Source: Thuidium tamariscinum | Taxonomy: Eukaryota; Streptophyta; Bryopsida; Hypnales; Thuidiaceae | Length of the DNA: 64,000 bases | Assembly (NCBI GenBank): GCA_947034885.2 | Contig: OX344749.2 | Location: forward strand, 5,037,501-5,101,500 | Reading direction: 5' to 3' | Shown: in pieces, positions 10,983 through 20,681 of the stretch | How the letters are laid out: every line of letters starts with the position of its first letter | How positions within the stretch are numbered: position 1 is the stretch's first letter | Notes under the pieces: generated by a model | What the model saw: only the letters and a program-made list of their open reading frames with translations | Told to the model about the DNA's origin: nothing | Databases searched by the model: none | Program-made: the position numbers and the translations under genes

Positions 10983-13897
10983 TTAGAGTTCCTGTGAATG
11001 AGAAACTCCTGGTGGTTGTTTACTTGGCAATGACAATATGGGTATAGTTGTAATCGAAGATACGTTTCCTATGGCTTGAACTTGTTGTAATAGTCTATTC
11101 ACATCTCCCATAGAAGGTCGAGCCTTGGGATTGGGAAGGCAACAAAAGAGTCCCAATTGAAGTAAACTTACAATTTTTGCTTTTTGGATTTCTAAACCTA
11201 CATCCATATCTATTGATCTACGTGTGGTGCTATGATTCAAATTGTAAGAGTTTGATGGTAAAGAAGGAACTTGTGTTGAAAATGTGGTTTCATCAAAAGG
11301 TGGTAAGAACTTACTTGAAGTCTCAAGCATTTTTGGATCTGCCAATCTGAAAAGTGATCCGACTTCATGAGCTTGCCAAACCAAGAATAGTAATACACGA
11401 TCCTCAAGTTCTATTGCTTGCAATTCCAAGGGACGCTTTCCACACACTACTTCCAATACCAAGATGCCAAAACTATAAACATCGGATTCTTTTGTAGCTT
11501 TCCCTGTATATAGCAACTCAGGAGCCATGTAGCCAAATGTACCTGCTGCCAAAGTAGACTTGTCCGACTTCTCATGATCCATCAAACGAGCAACTCCAAA
11601 GTCTCCAATATAGGCTTTGAAATCTCCATCCAATAGTACATTGCTAGACTTGATGTCTCGATGCAAAATACAACTTGAACAATCCTCGTGCAAGTATTCT
11701 AAAGCTGCACCTACCCCTTCAAGTATGGAATGCCGCATATTCAATGATAGTACTTGTTGGTTACCATTTTTGAAAAGCCAATCATTCAGAGTTCCACTGG
11801 ACATATAATCATATACCAATAACAATTTGCCTTTTTCTTGACACCATCCATGCAACCGCACGACATTTCGATGTCGAATTTGACCAAGAGTTGCTACTTC
11901 GGCATGAAAGTGGGATTCGGCTTGCTCAGATTCTAACATATTTATTTGCTTCACAGCAACTAAGACACCACCACCTAAATCAAGCATAGATTCCACAAGT
12001 CAAATTCTTTTTGCAAAGAATGAATTGAATCATGTCTAAAAATGCATTTAATAAAGAATCTTATATAATTTTTTTTAATCACAAGTCTTCTTACATTTTA
12101 AAAAAGACAAATGGAAAAGATTTCTTATACACATGATTGATTGCTAACTAAATGTAGGAATATCATATTTGGTGCAAGTTCATAAACAATTTGAATGTAC
12201 CTACTCTTATCATTTATTCCTTGAAATGACAAAAACAAGGACATTGAAACTGTTTATGAATCGACATTGTTCATGATATTTCTACCTTTCCGGTAGAAGG
12301 GTCAAAAACCACTTAGGCTCAAAAACCACTCACCTTCCCAAATGTACATTATTTGTACATGATGCTTTTTAATCTTTACAGGAATGCACAAAAAATGTAC
12401 ATTTGAGGGGGTGGGTGGTTGTAGAGCCCTATGTCATATTGACTTCAAAAATTCATAACTAATTCCACAAAGCTCAAAAAAACATGAAACGATTTGGGTT
12501 AGATGCCTATTCTACCTGTCTTTTAAGGAAAATTCACTGAAAAATGTTTCAAATGTTTCAAGATGTTTCACCTCCCCAAAATTCAGTTCCAACCCTCAGA
12601 TGGTCGGTTTATGGACCTCCTACCTTGATGCCCATCAATTCTCTCATCCCACCACACATAAGCTTATCCTATTGTAGATTGATGTCCAGAAGTCAATAGC
12701 AAGTCTGCTTTCCCTGAAACTCTTGCTCTCACCTTCCAAAGCGCCTTTGTAAACAACTCCTGATGCACCACGTCCGAGCAGATTTCTCTCCCCAAAGTTC
12801 TCAGTTGCCTTTCGGAGCTCATTATACGAGAACACGCGCGGTCCTGTGGAGTAGCCTAAATCCCTGGACCTGGTGTCCGACGGCGATGCAAATGAATAGA
12901 TGGCCCAGAGAATCGCCAAGGCCGCCATCGTTCCGACTAGAACTCCTCCGGTAGTTGCACCAATCCCTGCCGCTGTCGACTTCCAATTGTGGAGCATCCT
13001 GCGGAGCTTCGACTCCGATAACCCGGTGCTTTCGAAGCTCCAGGACAAGAGCTTATGCTCTTCCAAATGGTTGACATCGGAGCTTCCCCAGAACATGATC
13101 CACACATCATCTCCCACCATCGCCTTTGGAAATTCGTAATTCGGAAGGAGCAGCAGTGGGTGCAGGGGTTTGCCGGCATTGGATCCATTCAATGCCATCC
13201 TGAATTCCATTGTCTGAGAAGAGCTCTCGAAATCCAGCCACGCCGTGAAAATTCTCCCTTTGGAGAAGTACGTGCAATGCGTGGCGTTGCCACAAAGGTT
13301 GTGTGTGTACGGTTCGACATCGTCGTCGCGATTTCTTCGGGCCACCCTGATGAAGTTGTTGCTGGGCTCCTTGTCGTGGCTCGGATTGTATTCGGTGTCA
13401 ATGTAGATTGCAAAGTTTGGTTGACTCATTCGATCGTTCAGAAAAAACTTGCAGGCCTTGAACGCTTCCACTTGGGAGAGAACAGCATGCACTCGAGCCA
13501 TGGAGAAGGTTTGGATAAAGGCAATGGCGAGCCCACTCCCATCCATGGGGTTGTTCCTGTTATCCCAAGACGGGCCGTGCGTGGTGAATGTGAAGGAGAA
13601 CGAGGTGCTGAAGGAAGCCACTCTCCCATAGGCTCCATTCCGAATGTGGACTGGTTTGCTGTACATCAACGTTCCACAAGACCCTCTGGAAGCAAGCTTC
13701 CTGGACCCCGCGTTGATGATGTAGGAACGATTGGCGGGATTGTACGCAGCATCTCCAAAAGTGAAAAACTCGCCAGTTGATTCAGGCGAGAAAGAGGGGA
13801 ACGTGATTTGCGTGTCTGCAGTTGCAATCGAAAGAAGGGTCGCGAGCAGGAAGGCGAGACATAGAACTGATTTTGGGGTAAACATTGAATCAATCAA
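10983..13897 (-). CDS. Legume-lectin-domain receptor kinase (LecRK-like)
   Basis: A single-pass plasma-membrane kinase that would bind a carbohydrate or other ligand outside the cell and phosphorylate Ser/Thr inside. There are two exons, 13897-12733 and 11974-10983. The donor GAAG|GTGAGA and acceptor TTTAG|GTGG join in phase to give LEGGGVLVAVK, for a protein of about 718 aa. A hydrophobic signal peptide (residues ~5-28) is followed by a legume-lectin domain with the metal-site region YIDTEYNPSHDKEPSNN. The transmembrane segment is GGVLVGTMAALAILWAIY (~residues 315-335). The kinase domain has the P-loop LGRGASGVVYKG, VAVK lysine, HRDIKSSN catalytic loop, DFG and APE, so it looks active. The intron splits subdomains I and II and carries a family A element. 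A Met at codon 5 is an alternative start. The natural ligand is unknown. Confidence 0.9.
12292..12625 (+). mobile_element. Family A MITE-like element, copy 3, inside the LecRK intron
   Basis: About 334 bp. The left end ggtagaagggtc and right end ggacctcctacc are inverted repeats, and the shared blocks aactaattccacaaagctc and gatgtttcacctccccaaaa are present. It is the most diverged of the three copies. It lies wholly within the 758-bp intron (11975-12732), over 100 bp from the splice donor, so it should not disturb splicing. Confidence 0.7.
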
Positions 13898-15897
13898 TTG
13901 GGTGCAATTGGGACTACCTCGATGTTAATTGCTCCCACAATGCAACACGCGCGTACCTCCAAACAAACTGCCTACTGTAGCTCCTCTGACTCTCTGCTAC
14001 CACGCGCGAGCTAGCTGGGGGATGATTATGCTTACCGCACTCATCTGGTTCAAGCCAGAACACCGTCACATTATTTTGCTCGCTGATCCGGGCGACCCAA
14101 TCGACGCTAGCTCACCCTGCACAACGATAATTTTCCCTAATCTTCGCACCAGCCTCTATCCAGTGACTGATGTTCCCGAAGACAAAGAGGACGTACTTCG
14201 GGGAGACTTGTCAAGCATACGATTTCCTTTTCGAGTTCCTCTCCTCTTCGTTGTTGCCCTCAGCTCAATTCCGAATGACAATCTGATCTCTGTACGTGGC
14301 ATGAACTGGATCCCTGGAACCTTAATTACATTCTGATTCATGTATCATTAGAATGAAATGGCGCGGCTTGCGAGGGTGGCAACCTCACGACCACGGTGGT
14401 GAAGTGCGGCTACGGCTAACGTTCCCAAATCTTAAGTTATTCATTTCCAAGAGCATGAGAAGAGATATATGTGTGAGCCGTACATGCCACGGGGAGTGAG
14501 CCGGCAACTTGGGCAGTTGTATGATACCGACAGTTAAATGGTGCGATAGCAAGCAACGTGGAACGTGAATTTCGTAAAAAGTTGGCAGCATTCCAATGCT
14601 TCGGCACGTTACTAGCTTTTAAAACGTGCATTCTGAAACATAAATTATTTATTGCCTAAATGCTGGCGTGCTGTCGTCATCAAAACATATCACATGCTCG
14701 AGGTTCAAATCTTCCTCCAAGCTCTTACACTCTTGTGTTACCAATTATCTACTGTTTGGTGCTGTAAAAACTTGGAAATGCAATATCTTTTGCCCTGTCA
14801 ATCAAAACGTGACAAAGCTTGCATTGCGCACTCCCTCCCCGAGTGCTTTCTGAAGACACCAAGCGCACCCCAAATTAACAACCTATCGGTTTACGAGATC
14901 CCGATGTCATCACAAACTGAACAAAACAAACAAACACTTGCTTCAATAGTATAGATTCGGATAAATTCATTTACACTCATAAATCTAACAAGGGTTGTAT
15001 AGAAATAAAATATGTTTCTTTTCACTTTTGGAAGTAACCGCATTGAGGCCACTTCTTTGACTAGTTATTTGGATGTTAGCAAGTGGTGCCGCAGCTTTAA
15101 TACTATGTGTTGGAGCTATTGCCAGTGTAGCTTCCGTCAACCACAGTAAAAGGGTGGGCAGCCTTTATCCACACTACTCTTAAAGATCATTTTAGTATAG
15201 ATGCATGATCAATTAAATTTGTAAATATTGTAATGATATAAGGTGAATCAGCCTATGATCGACAGGCAAAATGACTGGTTTGCCTTGTTGACATTATTGA
15301 AAAATTAGTGTTTTTTTTCACACAAAGACAAATGTGAGAAATGGAAAGAGTAATTTATTTTTTTGACAAAGCATGAAAGCATTATTGAATTTTTCAAGTG
15401 TGCTATCCAATTGGCCCAAGACAAGTTTCTTGACTACCCAAAACCACCAAAAAGTAGTATACACATAATGTTCATCTTACCATGTAAAGTAGTCACAATA
15501 CAAAGTATTTTCAAACATGGTCACTATATTTTCTCACATGATCAAGACATAAAGGAATACAAAAAGATACTTTTTTGTAAAGAATTTACACTAAAAAGGA
15601 GGAAGTTCCACTAATTTAATCACCAATAACTTCTTCACCATCATCCAAGACATTGATTGTGACCAACTTAACCTAATTAGCTCAAATCTCATTTATTGCA
15701 AGATTTTTTGTCATGGGTTGCCAGAAGATTGTAATGGGTCATTTTGCATTGGGTAGTTTGCCTATCATAGGCTAGTTTACCTTAGTGATAACTTGGGAAT
15801 TGCCATGGCCTTCAGGCAAGATTTGGATATGGTACATGAAACTACCACATAGGAGTTCTGTTGAATACAATAAACTTCATTTTAGTATAGATGCAGA

Positions 15898-15987
15898 GTC
15901 AATGACCTTGTGAATAATGCAATGATACGATGCTAGACAAAAGAATTTCCATAGAGCCTGTTCAGCAAAGAGCTGAATATGTTACAC
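15898..15987 (+). repeat. Local direct repeat H, copy 1
   Basis: The unit starts gtcaatgaccttgtgaataa and ends with ttcagcaaagagctgaatat gttaca. It recurs about 180 bp to the right. A weaker relative of the first half, with the preceding word attttagtatagatgca, occurs near 15187-15270, suggesting a cluster of old local duplications. Confidence 0.55.
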
Positions 15988-16079
15988 ATTTACACGGACT
16001 GCCAATTAAGCATTGCGTACAGTGAGAAGGGTGTGTGGTCAATACCACCTTAAAAACTTCAATAATGTACAGGTGTGGG

Positions 16080-16167
16080 GTCAATTACCATTGTGAATCA
16101 TGCAATTGATACAATCCTAGACTGAGAATCGCCATAGCCTATTCAGCCAAGAGTTGAACATGTTACA
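16080..16167 (+). repeat. Local direct repeat H, copy 2
   Basis: This copy starts gtcaattaccattgtgaatc and ends ttcagccaagagttgaacat gttaca, about 75-80 percent alike copy 1 by eye. It abuts the 3-prime end of the PLD3-like gene, so it probably lies in that gene's trailer region. Confidence 0.55.
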
Positions 16168-16680
16168 GAACCCAGCTGCGGAGAGAAACTCAGATCAGTG
16201 CATAAAGTAATTGAATTCGTAAGGGAACTGCATACGGAGACATCCAGTCTGCATCAAACACGGCTTGCAGTTGGGAGACGATGCGAGGGTCATACGTACC
16301 GAAGCTGACACCAGCCGTGGCATCGAAGTAGTCCCACACCAGGTTACTAGTTCCGAGGTGCGGCCTCACGTCGCTCACAGCGACTTTGGCATGGTTGACG
16401 CGGGCGAAGCCTGGGTACTTGTTGTTGCTGGGTGCTCCACTCTTCATTGCAGGGCCAGTTGCATCCCATCCCGGAACCTCGTAATTCTTGATCTCAATCT
16501 TTCCCTTGCATTTGCTGTACGCTGACAACTTGCAGAGGGCGTTGGTGGAGTTCAAATACAGCAGGTACTTTCCTGTTCCTTCCAGGGTTGTTCTCCAGTG
16601 CGCAACCAGCACTTTCACCGTGGCATGCTTGGAGAATACAACCTGGTGGTGGAGTTCAGAACCAAGGCCATCCCATTATC

Positions 16681-17008
16681 AACAAGGTAGAGGATACAAA
16701 GCCGCTATGAACCTGATCCAGTCTCTTATATTGACCCCTGTTACCAACAGCAATTCATCTCTTCCAATACACTTGGTTGGACTTAATAGCAAGTGTTGTA
16801 AGCATGACTTAGTTAAAAACGTCTAAGATCACTCATCTTTGAATGGAAATGGGGTTGCCAACTGTCATTTATTGTGGTCTACAACTACCCACTTTGAAAT
16901 TGCATAATAATTCATACATAGTGATAAAAACACACTTCGCTCTTGCACCCAAAAATTTCTTTTGCAGCTAGCTTTACAGTGATCTACCAGAAATCACACT
17001 CGTATATT
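16681..17008 (+). repeat. Intronic direct repeat G, copy 1
   Basis: About 330 bp within the last intron of the PLD3-like gene. It matches 17411-17760 in the same orientation. Shared words in order include aaggtag, attaccaac-type, atacacttggttggacttaa against atacacttcgtcgaactaaa, agcatgacttagtta against agcatgacttggcta, gtggtctacaact, and gtgatctaccagaaatcaca against gtgatctcccagaaatcaac. Confidence 0.65.
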
Positions 17009-17410
17009 TGTTAAAAATGCTTAAATGACAACTATTATCCTCCACCTGCTTACCCCTGGGAAATACGAGACCAGCGTTGAGAAACAAAATCCATGAATCT
17101 CCTATGAAAGTAACCACTTGTAAAAGGATTAGGGTAAAGGCTGAAAACCTTTGAAATCGCATTTGAGAAGACGGGCCAGAAAACATCCACATTCAAAAAC
17201 TGGGACTGTTCAAGCCAATCCATGGTATTGATTCTACAATCCCATTCACGGGTACAGAAAGAATTGTGTCCAGCCATCCCTGCTCATCGATCTGGTATGA
17301 GTGGCCCGAAGCAATCTGATAGAACAAGCACCTCCCAATTCAGAGTTGATCATTCTATGACCTCGGTCTGCAGCTTCGTTGCTTCTGCAACAATTCCATC
17401 AATTACAAGA

Positions 17411-17760
17411 CGCAATAAGGTAGGGAATTCTAAAACTAATACGAGCCTCATCCTATCTCCTATACTCACTCCCATTACCAACAAATACTCTTCTTTTCAT
17501 ACACTTCGTCGAACTAAAGCGCAAGTGGTATCAGCATGACTTGGCTAAATGCCCATAACCACTCATCTTAGAATAGATATGCGATTGTCAGTTTTCAATT
17601 AAAGTGGTCTACAACTCTACATCCTCCCACTAAGAAATGGCATAAGCAATTCAGAAATGATGAGGGAAAAAATTGATCTCAACACATTTCACGCTTTTAG
17701 CCAAAAAGATCCCACCACAGCTCTGTAGTGATCTCCCAGAAATCAACGCTTCTACATATC
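17411..17760 (+). repeat. Intronic direct repeat G, copy 2
   Basis: This is the partner of the preceding repeat, in the neighbouring intron of the same gene; the exon encoding INTMDW lies between them. The two are diverged by roughly a quarter by eye. Either a mobile element inserted twice, or an intron segment was duplicated. Confidence 0.65.
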
Positions 17761-19670
17761 TTATGATGAATATGGTGATGAAAATGGTTTCCTGCAACAT
17801 AATCTACTGCAACGCGCACCTCGGGGGGCGCCACAGAATGTAAGCTGGCGAAGCGCCTTGTTCGCTCCCACTTTCCCATCCGGGCGTGTCGAGGAGCAAG
17901 GGGAAGAAAGGCGGATCAGACAACGAGGGATAGCCCTGCACATGTGATGTTGCAGTGTATATCGGGAACGGCGGTCTGGACATCGAGGAGAGGACTCAGA
18001 GACGTCATCGCTTTGATCGAGCCACATGCAATAAAACGTTTCGGAAGAGGAAGAGAACGTACAGGCAACGTTCGTTGGGGTCTACAAAGTGAGACCAACA
18101 TGGCACTGTGCGGTTGAGCTGCCACTGTTGATCCCAAACCAAGGAGGTGTGCTGGGATGCTTTCAACGTGGTGAGAGTCCAAAAATTGTTGAAGTATCCT
18201 TCAAGCAGCTTCACCACCGTAGGACAGCTTCTGAAGTACACTCCGACTTCCTTCACCTGCACAAGAACAAGCATCAGTTCGTGCACCGCTACGTAGCGTT
18301 CGCTTCGTCGTCTTCATCGTCTGCAGAGGATTCCATGACTACGGAATGAAACGAAAACGGCTGGCGTAAAAGCCTTTGCTGTTATCGTCTAAAACCTGCA
18401 CACTTCAATTGGTCGCTATGATCTGCATACAGAAGCGCATCGTGCATCGCAGTCCAACAAGCTCACTTGCAAAATCGATAGAACCAAACATGAGCACTAA
18501 AACTCAAAAAACACAAAATGCTTGCTGGCTCTCCGCTTTCATATTCACCACAGATCTTTGATTGGTTCTGATCTCAATATTTCGAGTTAAGAGCACTCAA
18601 CACTTTGACTCAGGAGTTGTACGATAGCTCCAACACTACCGGTATTTTCACTAAAGTATCACTCACAACATTTGATTAAGAAATAAGCTGAAATCTCAAT
18701 TTGAATTTTGAGTGCACCCATTGATTGGTCGTCATTAGCTTCCATACCTGCCGTCCCTGTGCAATGATGGCAGAGAGAGACAGAAGATTTGATTGAATCA
18801 GAATTTACCTGCGTGAGAGATTTCCAATCATTGTTGGCCATCCACACCTTGCTGTGGACGATGCCCGAGCCCCACCAATCGGTCAAGAGCAACGTTTGGT
18901 TTTTGCACGTTAGGCCCCCCTGCTGCCATGGCCGCCGATTCGGCATCAAAACTCGGGAAAAATCCTTTGTGCTGCAGAATTCTGCGACAATCGAACCAAC
19001 TCTCAGCTTGCAGTTCGATAACTAGACGATGCAGTTGCACGCAATCCTAATGCACTCACAGAACAAAGATTGAATCAATTCGAGTATGTATATTAACTGA
19101 ATCCCCGCATGCTGAAGAATTATGCGCACTCGAACCAATTTCTCAGCTTGCAATTCGATAAACGAGACGACTCAAGCTTACACAATCCTAATGAACTCAG
19201 GTTGCAACAATTCGAACAATCAATCACCGGATGGGGACGCCTCGTTCCGCAGTTGCCAGCACCGACGCGTACACAGCCTCACCCTCCGTCGCACCGAATT
19301 GCTCCATCTGCTCCTCCGAGAATCCATAGTCCCCTGACAGCGGATTGCCGGGATCGGCCAGAAGCTCCCAATACTGCGCCGTGATGTCCAATCCCTTGGT
19401 GGCGTTCCCCGCCAACCATCGCAGCACGTCGCTCGTGCTCAATACGCCCGGCACTGGCCGAAGCTCCGGCATGTCCGTGGAAATCGACTGCACCAACCAG
19501 ACCTTGCATCCTCTGTCCTCGTCCACAATCGGCCAGGCTTGGCCATGCCCGAGTGCAACCAGAAGCACCAACAGCAGCACCGTGACGGCCGTGAACAGCC
19601 CCATCGCCTGCATCTGGCTGCGTACTCGCTTCTCGGCTGCCCCATCAGCCCTTACCAATACCATCCCCAC

Positions 19671-20681
19671 TGCGATGCAGAATTCAGACTCCGAGCTTGC
19701 ATGTCACGGGATCATAGTTCTCGCGATAACTGCAGCTAATGATTCACACTATCATAAAACACGATTGGAGTTAATCTCTCTATTCACACAACAACATGAA
19801 AAACAGAATGACCATGTCTCCACAACCAAATCCCCGCTTCCGATGCATTGGTGCTCATCCTGGTTATGTTAAAAGTAGGCCAAGCTTATTCTGCCCTTTT
19901 CACGTTCTTGCTGGATGGCAGAATCTGCAAAGAGGACCGATTTTACAACGAGGTGCCAATAAAACCTGTCCTACTTTTAACGCTTCAAAGCGAGCAGGGA
20001 GCAGGGATCGGCTACAGGTCTCGCCGCCGGGCTCGAAATGCAGTCGCTTGTGTGGCAGAACACGCGGCTTCCTGCCCGGTCTCTGGTATGTTAAAAGTAG
20101 GAGGCTTATTCTGCCCTTTTCACGTTCTTGCTAGATTACATTCATCCTTATGTGCCCGGATGATTCCATAAGTTTCAGCCAGCGATTGGGAGAATTTTCT
20201 GCCACTGCAGTAACTTAGTGGGTTTCGGACCTGGAAACCCACCAATGGCATCACCTTTGAAGATATAGCATTCATTCCACGAAGTCTGAAACCCCCAATT
20301 GTTTCGACAACAGAACAGAGGTACTGCTCCAATGGAGCTCTGTCATGCGTATGCGAGAAATCTTATTGTATGTTTGAAGAATTTCTTTCGATGAGGAGAT
20401 TGGATGTGTGTCCATGTGAAGTGCATTCGCGAGAATTCCAACATGCAGGAATTTATGGAGCATTTTCTTGTTGGTCCTTACGTACATGGCGGGTATCAGT
20501 TGTTCTGTATGTGCTCATACATCGGATGGAAGGGTTTGTCTGTCCGATTTTTGAACATGACGGTGGGCGTTTGTTAGGACCGCCATTGGAGATGAAATTG
20601 TTGCACGTTGCACTTCATGTCCAAGACTGAGCTCGCTACTGGCGATGGAGGTCGATCTATTGTAGGGTTTGAGGAATTGGG
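19671..20681. other. Divergent intergenic region between PLD3-like and SMP/C2 genes
   Basis: This should contain both promoters. It holds a pair of ~50-bp direct repeats (listed below) and, right of 20140, unique sequence leading to the SMP/C2 start. No TATA box or known motif was assigned with confidence. Confidence 0.5.
19865..20135 (+). repeat. Pair of ~50-bp direct repeats flanking 170 bp
   Basis: A unit beginning tatgttaaaagtagg, followed by gcttattctgcccttttcac and gttcttgct, occurs at 19865-19916 and again at 20087-20135, nearly identical apart from a two-base length difference. The short word cctacttttaac, the reverse complement of the unit's start, occurs between them near 19970. 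It has no coding capacity. Ends reading TG...CA in both repeats would allow a very small terminal-repeat element, but the evidence is thin and a local duplication is as likely. Confidence 0.6.

Larger units (their letters stand above)
13898..16189. other. Intergenic region between LecRK 5-prime end and PLD3-like 3-prime end
   Basis: The right-hand neighbour of the LecRK start (13898-14640) is GC-richer and should include its promoter, though no clear TATA box was identified. An open frame at 13929-14336 (plus, 135 codons) has no recognisable features and I treat it as chance. From 14950 onward the sequence is AT-rich. The right part holds a locally repeated ~90-bp unit listed separately. Confidence 0.5.
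16190..19670 (-). pseudogene. PLD3/PLD4-type phosphodiesterase gene, apparently broken
   Basis: Homologous to the PLD-superfamily proteins of the PLD3 type, endomembrane or lysosomal enzymes that use two HxKxxxxD motifs to act on phosphodiesters. The first exon (19670 leftward) encodes a membrane anchor and the conserved start CKVWLVQSI. Later exons carry VHSKVW, DWKSLTQ, KEVGVYFRSC, PCWSHFVDPNERC, GYPSLSDP, DEQGWLDTI, INTMDW and, in the last exon, the complete second motif NHAKVAVSD with GTSNLVWDYF. The first motif runs HSKVWMANNDWKSLTQ: about ten residues expected between VW and NDW, including the catalytic Asp, are missing. The family frame also shifts three times, at a six-G run near 18915, at or near a six-C run near 17830, and near 17235. 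The gene is either decaying or affected by homopolymer base-calling errors; the 30-bp loss argues for real decay. Confidence 0.65.

Noticed and set aside
13055-13780. A 241-codon plus-strand open frame
   Set aside because: It lies exactly antisense to the lectin domain of the receptor kinase, whose minus-strand protein has clear family motifs. The plus-strand frame has none.
13929-14336. A 135-codon plus-strand frame upstream of LecRK
   Set aside because: No domain, signal or splice context; it sits where the LecRK promoter should be and has unremarkable composition.
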